This document shows, in pieces, positions 1-8,527 of a stretch of DNA of 64,000 nt (position 1 is the stretch's first letter; every line of letters starts with the position of its first letter). The position numbers were made by a program, and so were the translations under genes. Source of the DNA: Zhengitettix transpicula (lineage: Eukaryota; Arthropoda; Insecta; Orthoptera; Tetrigidae); assembly GCA_037074705.1 (NCBI GenBank), contig CM073590.1, forward strand, positions 9,680,001-9,744,000. Reading direction: 5' to 3'. The notes under the pieces are model-generated. The model worked only from the letters and a program-made list of their open reading frames with translations, searched no databases and was not told where the DNA came from.

Positions 1-285
1 CAAGATTACGCTGATTAACGTTAAATGCGCTTCCATAAACCTCAAGTAAAGTTCTATCAGGTTCTGATTAACACAGTTCATACTTTCAAATTTAATATAA
101 ACACAGTTACTGTAAACTCTTACATTTACGTTGATTTACGTAGAATACAATTTATTCAAACCACAAACAAAGTTCTATTTGGTTACAGAAATACAGTTCG
201 AAGATGTATCTTTCAGTCGTGCGGTAAATACACAATTAAAGTTCACACAAGACTTCTATTTTACAGAAATACACTTGCGGCAGGA
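1..285. repeat. Degenerate 120-bp direct repeat (unit copy 1)
   Basis: About two and a half diverged copies with a 120-bp period. The motif aaagttctat occurs at about 48 and 168, preceded 45 bases upstream by ttacg-ttgatt-acg variants, with a third partial copy from about 238. The open frame at 25-354 follows this repeat and translates to low-complexity N/T/Y/F-rich sequence, so I do not treat it as a gene. The same block occurs at 13228-13512 and 26453-26737. Confidence 0.6.
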
Positions 286-1106
286 TATTTTAGAAATCAA
301 AGTACACGGGGTATGGCCGCTATGGGCAAATCATGGAGGAACTTCGACGCTTGATTAAATTTCAGCCGCATGGATTGTCCGTCGTCAGCACCCCCGGGAT
401 GACGTAGCTTAGATCTCGGCAAATCAACTGGTCAGAAGCACTAGGGTACAATCATTTCCCCTAATTCCGTAGAACTCCAGTTTATGTAATTAAATTTAGT
501 GACCAACCAGGTCTTGATGAAGTGCAGATGTCTGCAATATTAAGTTCACATTATATAAAAACCAGGTAAACATAAGTAATATAATTTAATTTAGATTGTG
601 TGGAATTACAACATTCACATGTATTTCTTGAAAAAGCTAAAACTAAAATCGACTGGAATGAAAGGAAATAATTTTAAAAATCACGCAAATTTTTACTTAT
701 ATATTTCAAAAAGCAACGTGAAGGCAGAACTTACGATGGATGACTTGAAAACTGCACACATTGAGCTTTGTAGCGACCAGTTGCCGCCAAGTTGTCCGAC
801 AAACTGAACGTCATCGAATTACTTTGTTGCCATGATCTGAGGATTTCCTAAGTTCAAAAAGTCATTTTAATAAACTATTTGAACGAATACATTAAGAACA
901 ATGTCCCATAAGAGGATGTGAGTTGGTCCTTACCTGAATCACCAACAACACGAACTCGGTTGTTTACAGCTCGCTTATTTCGGAAACCAGCACCAACAGT
1001 GAATTGAATATAACCAATGTTCCGAAAAAGATTTAAAAATTTTGAATTGCGATTTATAATTTAGATACTGAAATTTTGATTGACAGCAGGGAGGAGATTG
1101 AAAATT
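286..1106. other. No recognisable gene
   Basis: AT-rich sequence with only short ORFs. The longest is a 69-codon frame at 598-807 with a lysine/asparagine-rich start and no recognised family. I see no RNA gene. The equivalent stretches in copies 2 and 3 (13513-14333 and 26738-27558) are the same apart from one base at 27313. Confidence 0.5.
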
Positions 1107-1445
1107 TTAAATCGAATTTGGGTAGACGAAACGGGCTTCTAAATCTTGAGGAGATATCGTTCGGCGGGGACAGGGTTCGGTTTCGTCTACTACCGAAGAA
1201 ATGTCGGTCAGGGACGAGGAGGCCGCGCTCTCGGGCAGTGCGTCGGAGTCGTCGTTGTCCGAGATGTCGTCTATCGGAAAAATATAGACGAATCTATAAT
1301 TTAAAATTTCCTCCCTGGTGAAATGAGGTTTCGGTTGAGGGGGCTGAATGACAATGGGAGGCTCCTGTTTATTCGCGGCGGGGGGATCAAAATTTGGTTG
1401 CTCATATAAACAGGAGCAAAAAAAATTCACGAAAGTTCTAAACAT
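1107..1445 (-). CDS. Unrecognised GC-rich ORF, possible captured exon (unit copy 1)
   Basis: A 112-codon minus-strand frame. Its second half (about residues 50-105) is much richer in G/C, with many C- or G-ending codons, unlike the AT-rich surroundings. The protein has a proline-rich stretch (about residues 20-40), a short FTREEILNYR segment, then an acidic and serine-rich region with DDISDNDDSD. The first 14 residues look like poorly conserved or intronic sequence. Upstream on the same strand there are splice-like signals: donor-type GTGAG sequences near 1467 and 1553, and a pyrimidine-rich acceptor-like site near 1515. This fits an exon of a host gene caught in the repeat. The FTREEIL stretch distantly recalls eIF4E-binding motifs, but that is too short to assign a family. 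Function unknown. Confidence 0.35.
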   Translation of the reverse strand: MFRTFVNFFCSCLYEQPNFDPPAANKQEPPIVIQPPQPKPHFTREEILNYRFVYIFPIDDISDNDDSDALPESAASSSLTDISSVVDETEPCPRRTISPQDLEARFVYPNSI

Positions 1446-1954
1446 TGCTTATATTAAGTTTCACTCACGTGTCAGATACAATTCTGCTTCCGTCTAGCGT
1501 CTTGTCTTCAAAAGAAGTGATGCGTGGTAACGGTGACATTGTTGAGGAATTCTCACCTTGGTCAGAGATGTATGCAATATAAATATTTATTTATCAAAAT
1601 TATAGGCAGTAGGTATTAATATTCAACGAAACAAATACATTGTGAAATGCTGAAAGAGGAATTCCACGTCATTACGATTTGTTTTCCCTTTAAAAAATGT
1701 ACTTACTTCGGTAGTCCTAAAGGCTTAAATATTATATAATTGCAAAGAGTAAGTGATACATGTCCTACCAATGTGGAAGGAAATAAATATCTTATAATTT
1801 CTTTTCTTCATGGATAAATTGCAATTACGTTATATTTGTAGAGTTCCCAAAATACTTTGCATAGTTTACACGGATACGAGCGTTGAGTTTGCGTTGATTT
1901 TAATAGTTTAGCCCCACCTGATTGCTGAAAATTGAATGTAATAATTAATCTCAG
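1446..1954. other. No recognisable gene
   Basis: AT-rich sequence between the GC-rich ORF and the inverted/direct repeat family. It holds the splice-donor-like signals mentioned for the neighbouring minus-strand ORF and nothing else I can name. The copy 2 and 3 equivalents are 14673-15181 and 27898-28406. Confidence 0.5.
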
Positions 1955-2620
1955 CTTCATCCATAACCCGAGGTTCGTCTCCAATCTCGGATATTTTCGT
2001 TATTTTCATGGAATACCTCTCCACCCTAGCCTTCATGGTTCTCTCCTACCAAGCCGATAGGGTTTGTAATTACACACGGAATATATTGTAAAATATTATG
2101 AGTCTCATTGACAATTTATTCGACGCAAATATTGACAGGTTACAATTTTTCGACGTTTCTAGCCTTGCCCACTAGAAACCAGCCTGCAAACATGTGGTTG
2201 TCATATAAAAAAATCAGTGAAATCGATAACCACGATCGATTAGTATGAAATGTCTGTTGTTTTCGCTTTATTTTCTGGAACCACTCTTCCGTCACAAACC
2301 CTAGCCGTGCTCCTCTCCAACCCGAAAGGGATTCAAATTATACAAAATGTCGTACAAATACTATCAATCTAATTAATTGAAAAATATATTATTGTTAAAA
2401 GCTAATCCCTAACCTCAGAAATGAATCTAATCTCGGTCCTTGCGCATTATTTTCATGTAACGCTTCAGCAAACCCCGCCTCTAAGCGTGCTCCCATCGCA
2501 TGCCCATAGGGGATGAAATCATACACATAATATATTTAGAAATATGATGAGTCTCATTGACCCCGCAAAATACTTATTCGTCGCCAATATAGACAGGTTA
2601 ACATTTTTTAACGTAGAATT
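1955..2620 (+). repeat. Diverged direct repeats of an unnamed family (unit copy 1)
   Basis: Two clear copies (about 1955-2170 and 2400-2620) and a partial one (about 2230-2360). Each contains a pyrimidine-rich stretch with 'ctctcc' or 'gctccc', then a purine-rich 'agggattcaaat'-like stretch and an AT-rich block; the two full copies then continue with atgagtctcattgac followed by a ttattcg-cg-aatat-gacaggtta block. The shared motif starts at about 2098 and 2546 (448 bp apart). An inverted copy lies at 3525-3612. The translated motif MSLIDP recurs in several copies, but I read that as a by-product of the DNA repeat. Confidence 0.65.
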
Positions 2621-3524
2621 TAATTTTGCCTTCCATAGTATTACGATATTATCCGCGCATTTACGGATACTACTGGGGGTAAATGTAGTAATATGCAACG
2701 TCTACTGCTGTTCAGATTGTACTATTTTCGATCAACTTTCTTATCAATTGGAGCAAGTTTGCATGTATAAATTCTCTTTCAAAATAAATGGTTTTTAAAC
2801 GTTTCAGACTAGAAAACATATATGTTCTACTGATGTGTTGCATTTTTCCCTGTTTACAAGAAAACAGATTACGATTAAACTTTGCAGTGGATAAAGGTGC
2901 AACCACAAATAATATTTCTGCCACCCTGCGTAATCAGTCCCAACGACAATTGTTCCAAACAGTATGAGTTTAGGTACGGATTTTTTAATACTAATTCATT
3001 AGTTCCATTTCTCTGCTGAGAAAGTAGTACAAGTCTAGTTGATATTCATTACAATTGTGATTAGAACGACGTATAAACTAATGCAATTCGCTATTGAGAA
3101 CTATACATAAATAGTAAATATGAATTATTGCAAAAGTACAGATTTGAAAGAGCATTAAACGAGAGCAGTTCTATATAAGAGACAAGGATAAGAATTTTTC
3201 TTTGTATTGTAGAAATTCACTACGCAAGTATCACAAAATTTCGCAAGTAAGCTTGCACTGCTTAATTCACAAAGGTCTTAGACAAATGCAAGGTTTATAC
3301 AAATTAAAAATGTCCCCGGAAGAATTTATCGGTCAGCTTTTCACAAAGATAAATATTTATTTTAATCTAATATTATCTTCTATACAAATGATAAAGGATG
3401 TACTTAGGTTTTTTCTATAGAAATTTTATTTCGTGGATAGAATGCAACAAAACGTGGTACAGATATTCTGCAAAACTCGAGAACCGGTACTGTGGTGTTG
3501 AAAGGGTGGGGCGATGAGAAACCG
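2621..3524. other. No recognisable gene
   Basis: AT-rich spacer between direct and inverted members of the repeat family. Short ORFs at 2712-2924 (minus) and 3202-3420 (plus) show no recognisable domain. The copy 2 and 3 equivalents are 15848-16751 and 29073-29976. Confidence 0.5.
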
Positions 3525-3612
3525 CTTACATTACGTGAACCGAAACTGTCAATATTTGCGTCGAATAAATTTTTTGAGGGGTCAATGAGACTCATAATAT
3601 TTTACAATATAT
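3525..3612 (-). repeat. Inverted member of the same repeat family (unit copy 1)
   Basis: Its reverse complement matches the 2085-2160 block over roughly 75 bp: the same ATATTGTAAAATATTATGAG start, then the CATTGAC, TTATTCGACGCAAATATTG and GACAG segments. With 2085-2160 it forms an inverted repeat separated by about 1.37 kb. The same pair occurs at 15312-15387 with 16752-16839 and at 28537-28612 with 29977-30064. Confidence 0.7.
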
Positions 3613-3948
3613 TTTTCGGTCACCATAACTTAGTGTTTTCAGTTTTCAGTTTTCAGCGGAAGATATATGATGACATTTGTCGGCAGATAAATGTTATCTG
3701 TGAACTATATTTTACAAAAATGGTTATTATCTTTTTATGTAATAATAATCATTTTTTCACTTTGGTGTGGAGAATATTTTTATATAATTGGATTGTTAAA
3801 AAGAGGAGTTGTTGCAGAAACCTATGTTGTAAAGAGTTAGATTTTATAAAGTTATTTTAAAGGAACGCTGCATGTTTAAACAAATTATTCACCTTACAAT
3901 TTTTCCCTCGCTCAAATATATTATTTGAAGTTGATTTAGTTTAACAAA
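3613..3948. other. Presumed remnant of the gypsy 5' LTR region
   Basis: AT-rich stretch just upstream of a tRNA-iMet-type primer binding site. By position it should contain the 3' part of the 5' LTR, and it ends in TTTAACA, compatible with a CA-terminated LTR at 3946. I could not find a matching second LTR elsewhere in the unit, so the LTR limits stay undefined. Confidence 0.3.
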
Positions 3949-3959
3949 TGGTAGCAGAG
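3949..3959 (+). promoter_or_regulatory. Gypsy primer binding site, tRNA-iMet type (unit copy 1)
   Basis: TGGTAGCAGAG is complementary to the CCA end of metazoan initiator tRNA-Met (11 bases), after which the match fades. It sits about 220 bp upstream of the gag remnant, the expected place for the priming site of minus-strand DNA synthesis. Copies: 17176-17186 and 30401-30411. Confidence 0.6.
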
Positions 3960-4169
3960 CAAGGTTGAAACGAAAAAGTTTATAATAACTAATGAATTTG
4001 AGTCGGGAAGGTAATATATTAAATATGTATTATTTATGTTGTTCTTTAAAGACATGTAGGCTTCCGGATTTAGCATTTAGCGCTTTGTTGTTGTTGTTTT
4101 TTAAAAAAGATTATTTCGAATCAACACAAATCTTGATTTTGTTTCATGTCTACGATTAATGTTCTGTAG

Positions 4170-5153
4170 GATCTGTCGAAAGAGGAATTGATCCAGGAAT
4201 TGAGAGGTGCTGGGCAGGAGGCGACAGATTGTAAGTGGGAATTGCTGCAAAAATTGTCAGAATATTTGAAGCAGAGAGGAGATGTCGAAATAAATGCAGC
4301 CCGGGCACGATATGAAGATAAGTTGTTATCTAAACAATATACTGGACGATCTAATAATCAGGTTTCTAAGGAATCTGTAAATCAAACAGATTTGGAAATA
4401 TTATCGCGTAATTCTGAAGTTGTTGGTAGTTCGGTGGTAAAAGAAATGTTTGATAAGTGGAATGTGAAAATGTTTATGGAGTTAGTTAAAATAATTCGGC
4501 ATTTGTAGGAAGGAGTTTGTTTACAATTTCTGTTGAAATTAATTCCGTTGTATAAGTTACGTTTGGTACAGTTTATCTGTTGTATTACGGGAAAGATCTC
4601 AGGTAGAGAGTTAGAAATATTTGGTCAAGCTAGGTTGGAATAATGGACCTGGGACCAACTGCAACAGTATTTTGTTGATACAATTATTGCCGAGAGTTAT
4701 AAAGAAGAATTTGTAAGGGAATATGTAACGCGACGATTTCAGAAACTCGGAGAATCTTTCTCGGACTATATTAGAGATATATACAAGCAAATAAAATATT
4801 GAGGCACATTTCGCAAGAAGCCCCACTTATTAAAGTAATTCTGCAGAATCTGAAGCCTTGTGTGGAGAAATCATCTTTGGTTTACCGAAAGGCCTTTTCA
4901 GGAGCTAGTGAAAATTGCGGATGAGATGCCTTACTCATTATTTGCCAAGGAACACCGCGAAGAGTTTGAGAGTATTCGTAGTTCTGGTCAAGGGAGTCTG
5001 GAGACTTCTCGATCTAGTAATGAGCGTATTCATCGGAGGGAGTTTAAAATATACAATGACATTACTTGTTATAAATGTAAAAGAGTAGGACATGTGAGAA
5101 ACAGATGTCCTGAATTAAACATTAATCAAAATAGGCAGTCGGGAAAGTTGTAA
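4170..5153 (+). pseudogene. gag: Gypsy gag remnant with CCHC zinc knuckle
   Basis: The frame from 4170 opens with DLSKEELIQELRGAG, a helical N-terminal segment common at the start of insect gypsy Gag, and stops at 4508. The capsid-like part then continues in other frames: 4650-4800 encodes TWDQLQQYFVDTII and a following helical stretch ending near SFSDYIRDIY. A last frame (4860-5153) carries the nucleocapsid zinc knuckle CYKCKRVGHVRNRC (C-x2-C-x4-H-x4-C, 5067-5108). At least two frameshifts and several stops make it non-functional. Confidence 0.8.
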
Positions 5154-5236
5154 GGGGTGGTAGCAACAGATCGGCTAGTGCACCCATTAATATTGTTAGT
5201 AGGTCTCGTAAATGTAATGAGGATCCGTGGGTATTA

Positions 5237-5461
5237 GTGAGGATAAAGGATCACGAAGTACCTGCTATTATAAATAGCGGAGCTAGGGTGTCGGTAATGG
5301 ATGATAAAGTGTTCCAAAATTTGAAGCGTTTAAATTTAATTAAGAAGGAGTTTGAAGTGAGTACCAGCTGTTATACAGCTCTTGGGGAATTCAGGCTAGT
5401 AAGTAATGGTATCAGGTGTCATGTGAAGATTGAGAAATATTCGTTGGATCAATGTGGTTAA
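5237..5461 (+). pseudogene. Gypsy retropepsin remnant, catalytic Asp changed to Asn
   Basis: The frame encodes VPAIINSGARVSVMDDKVF, which aligns with the D-[ST]-G-A active site of retroviral-type aspartic proteases. The codon at 5273-5275 is AAT, so the catalytic Asp is Asn here. The start of the next frame (5430) continues the protease C-terminus with APLILGMNLINKT, the usual ILG-x-D/N-x-L motif, so a frameshift lies near 5450. The enzyme would mature Gag-Pol in an intact element; here it cannot. Confidence 0.8.
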
Positions 5462-6346
5462 TAAGTTAGTAGCTCCTCTTATATTAGGAATGAATTTAAT
5501 TAATAAAACAAAAATGGAAATATTTCCTTGGAGACGAAAATTTAAATTTGGATTTGATGAAGAAAGGGAATGTGAATTTTCCTCTTGGATAAACCTTAAA
5601 ACCTTGGGCGTTAACTATATAAAGTATGAACCTATGGGGAGGCAGTTGGTGTTGGCGGAAGTTGCTGAACAGGAAAGTTTAGGAGATTTCTGTAATTTGC
5701 TAAGGGAATATCCGAATTTGTTTAGTAGCAAATTGGATACTGTAAAAGGTCGGTGTTGTGAAATTGAATTCTCACATGAATAACCTGTCCAATTAGTCGC
5801 TTATTATTTCCCCCCCCCCCCCAAAAAAAAATATCGATACTCAGAGTTTATGTTAAATAAGTGAGTAATTGAGACCAGATAATCAAATTATGCATCTCCA
5901 GCTTTCCAGTTGCCTAAATTAAATGGAAAATATAGATTAGTGGTCATATTTTATAAATTAAATGAAAAGGTCAAATTCGATTTCTTCCCATGCCAACGAT
6001 AGAGAGTGCGTTCCAACATTTTCCAGGGGCTACCATATTTTCAGTGATTGATTTAAACGTGGCTTACCATCAGATCCCTCTGACGGCTAAAAGTCGTCGT
6101 TGTACGGCGTTTATCACACCACTTGGACTATATGAGTTCACCAAGCTTCCGATGGGCATTTCGATAGGATCTCAGGTTTTTGGTAGAGAAATGGATAGAG
6201 TATTTTCCGATCTGAAATATAAATGTGTGTTCCATTTTGCCGATGATATTTTAATTTATTCAAAATCTAAGGAGAAACATCAAAATCATCTTAGAATAGT
6301 TTTTTCTAGACTTCAGAATGCGGGATTCACAGTAAATAAGGATTAA
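5430..6346 (+). pseudogene. pol: Gypsy reverse transcriptase remnant
   Basis: The 5430-5783 frame ends with LLREYPNLFSSKLDTVKG, the typical linker leading into gypsy RT. After a homopolymer (13 C, 9 A near 5810) and stops, 5990-6346 encodes the palm: FSVIDLNVAYHQIPL (motif A), FTKLPMGISIGSQVF (motif B') and FHFADDILIYSKS (motif C; FADD at 6236-6247). Motifs B' and C read intact, but the fingers are broken and the frame stops at 6346. In an intact element this enzyme copies genomic RNA into DNA. Confidence 0.88.
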
Positions 6347-6542
6347 ATTACCTTAGGTAGCAGAAATATTAAATTTTTGGGACATCATATATTAAAGCAG
6401 TTCAGGAATTTCCGACTTTGTGGGAATGACTGGGTTTTATTCCAAATTCATACCAAAGTATGCCGAAATAGTAGCGCCCTTGAATACGCTTAAAGAGAAA
6501 AATGGACATTTTGAGTGAGGAGATGTTCAGGAACGAGCGTTT

Positions 6543-6785
6543 ATGAACTTGAAGAAAGCTGTCAGCACTGCCCCAATTCTACAGTTACCTAATTTTCAAA
6601 AGAAATTTGTCATGCAATGTGACGCGAGTGAATTGGCGATTTCTGCTGTACTGAATCAAGAAGTCGATAATTCCTTGGCACCGATAGCTTTTGCCAGCCG
6701 AAAATTAACGCCTCAAGGAATAAAATATTCCACCTACAAGAAGGAATGCTTGGTGGTTGTTTACGGATGCGAAAGATTTCGATAG
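6543..6785 (+). pseudogene. Gypsy RT thumb / RNase H remnant
   Basis: Encodes LKKAVSTAPILQLPNFQKKF and FVMQCDASELAISAVLNQE, matching the connection and first RNase H motif (T-D-A-S in relatives, here C-D-A-S). IAFASRKLTP and YSTYKKECLVVVYGCERFR follow, as in insect gypsy elements. The frame stops at 6785; the next in-frame stretch still reads FTVHTDSEGLSWL before a further stop, so the domain extends to about 6870 in broken form. Confidence 0.85.
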
Positions 6786-7327
6786 TTCGTGAAACACAAA
6801 GAATTCACCGTTCATACTGATAGTGAGGGATTGTCATGGTTAAGGGATCATCCCCGGGGGTAGGGATGTGTTGGACGTTGGATTCTTAGATTATCACCAT
6901 TTAAATTTAAAATTGTTTACATAACTGTTATATCTAACTTGGAGGCAGCTTGTCGCGAATGTTCGAAGAACGGACAGAAAATTACCAATAATATGAGTGC
7001 GGATGAGGGAGGTCCTAATTTCGTGATGGGTATTCTAACTAATTTTCCTGCTTCGTTTGAATGTTTTGTCTCACATCAAAAGGCGGATGAAGAATTCCGG
7101 AAAATATATACAAAAATTCGGATAGGTGATCCGTCAGTAAGACGATATAGAATAAAGCGAGGATTGATTGTAGTTTCTCCAAAAGATGGAAAAAAAGGAG
7201 AAACTATTTGTACTTTCGTTGGTGCGAAAAATTCTGCTATGTAATTTTCATGATGGTATGATGGGTGCTAATTTGGGAGTATCTAAAACATATAACAAGG
7301 TTCAAATAAATTTGTTTTTGGCCTGGG

Positions 7328-7762
7328 ATGTATAAATGTGTAAAGTCGTATGTAAAGACCTGTGATATTTGCCAAAGGACGAAGCCGGCTCAAAATTCTC
7401 AAGTGGGGTTGCATTCGGCTGATGTCACTCAGAGACCTCTTCAATGCTTATTTCTGGATTTCGTGGGACCCATGTGCAGAACTACTTCAGGAAATACAGT
7501 CATATTTTCGGTGTTGGACTCCTTTTCTAAATTCGTATGGTTGTTTCCTATGAGAAAAGTGTCAGCTAGCACCATAGTTGAACAATTACAAGTCAAAATA
7601 TTTGGCCAGTTCGGTATACCAGAAGAAATTGACACTGATAACGCGGGATGTTTTCGTTCTAAAATATTTAAGGATTGTCTGTTTCAGTGGGGAATAAGAG
7701 GAATTTATACTTCACCTTTTTATTCAAAAGGTTTCCAAGTGAAAAGATTCCATAGAAATTGA
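7328..7762 (+). pseudogene. Gypsy integrase core remnant, catalytic Glu changed to Lys
   Basis: The frame includes the CC half of the HHCC zinc site (YVKTCDICQRTKP), then the rve core: QCLFLDFVGPM (first Asp), EIDTDNAGCFRSK (second Asp) and SKGFQVKRFHRN. In relatives the last motif reads VERFHR, so the catalytic Glu is Lys here (7742-7744). Just upstream (7242-7290) a frame reads FHDGMMGANLGV, where the second zinc-binding His is Asn. The enzyme would insert cDNA into the genome; this copy could not. It is separated from RNase H by a frameshifted linker (6939-7244). Confidence 0.88.
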
Positions 7763-8260
7763 AAGGCAGCCTTGATTTCGTATAACCACAATCAATATAA
7801 TAAATGGGATCTGAATTTATATCTTCTTCAATACGGGTTCAATAATGCGTGCCACGAGGGTGTAAATAAAACTCCGGCAAAGTTATTTTTACGTTGAGAG
7901 TTAAATTCTCCTCTGTAATTTAAAATGGAAACTAAACAATTCGGATAATATTAGTACGACAGCAAAGCGTAAAATTTGGGATGAAGCTGTAACTAATTTG
8001 CAGAAGGCGCGCTTAAAGTCGCCGCTAGGGACAATACTGGTAGGCAAGACCACACTTATGAGGCAGGTGAAACAATTTCCTCAAAGTTGAAAATTGAAAC
8101 AGATTTCTGCCAAACTAGATTTCAAATGGTCCCCACCAGTTAAAATGGTACGATTCTTACCTCCCGTTACAGAGGAATTGGTTTGTCCAAGTCGGGAGTA
8201 ATCTTTAGAAAGGCCCATGTTAGCCATTTGAAGCCGTATTACACCTCTTAAAACTTGAAC
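7763..8260 (+). pseudogene. Gypsy integrase C-terminal remnant
   Basis: Broken frames carry integrase C-terminal signatures: ALISYNHNQYNKWDLNL near 7770, TPAKLFLR near 7875, ISAKLDFKWSPPVKMVRFL near 8100-8160, and GVIFRKAHVSHLKPYY near 8195-8245. These correspond to the end of the catalytic fold and the GPY/F-like region of insect gypsy elements. At least four stops or frameshifts interrupt it. No chromodomain is recognisable. Confidence 0.7.
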
Positions 8261-8460
8261 CAAAGCTCTCTCTCGGAGTAATTCTTGACGTTCTTCGAAA
8301 AGTTTTCAATGTTTAACTATAAAACAAAAGTGTATATTTGGTAAAGTAACAAAGCTGTTATTATGCGTTTGGTTTGGGTGATGTGAAGAAGACATACTCA
8401 GCCGTAAGGGACTTATTAAAGATATCAGGAGTTTTCGGTTCTCCAAGGAATGTTTTCACC
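8261..8460. other. Spacer between gypsy pol and the LINE poly-T
   Basis: About 200 bp without coding potential. It may be gypsy 3' sequence interrupted by the LINE whose poly-T (minus-strand poly-A) starts at 8461. No LTR similarity was found. Confidence 0.3.
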
Positions 8461-8527
8461 TTTTTTTTCGAAGCATAATTAATTGATGGCAAATTTATGA
8501 TTTCAGTTTTTATTTATGAGGCAGATA

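Larger units (their letters stand above)
3949..8260 (+). mobile_element. Decayed Ty3/gypsy retrotransposon, internal part (unit copy 1)
   Basis: From a primer site the element reads gag, protease, reverse transcriptase, RNase H and integrase in the Ty3/gypsy order on the plus strand. No frame stays open longer than about 145 codons: stops and frameshifts separate every domain. Three key residues or sites are altered: the protease Asp, the second integrase zinc-site His and the integrase Glu. No envelope-like ORF is present. A LINE lies immediately downstream, at 8461. The copy is dead, yet its exact broken state is shared by all array copies. Confidence 0.9.

Noticed and set aside
25..354. 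109-codon ORF at the start of each unit
   Set aside because: It follows the 120-bp DNA repeat, an overlapping frame is also open, and the translation is low-complexity with no domain.
598..807. 69-codon ORF in the unit
   Set aside because: Short, K/N-rich, no recognised family and no coding-like base composition.
1076..1321. Plus-strand Arg-rich ORF
   Set aside because: Shadow of the GC-rich minus frame at 1107-1445.
2544..3595. MSLIDP-type peptides as a protein family
   Set aside because: The shared peptide comes from a shared DNA repeat that occurs on both strands with no longer conserved frame.
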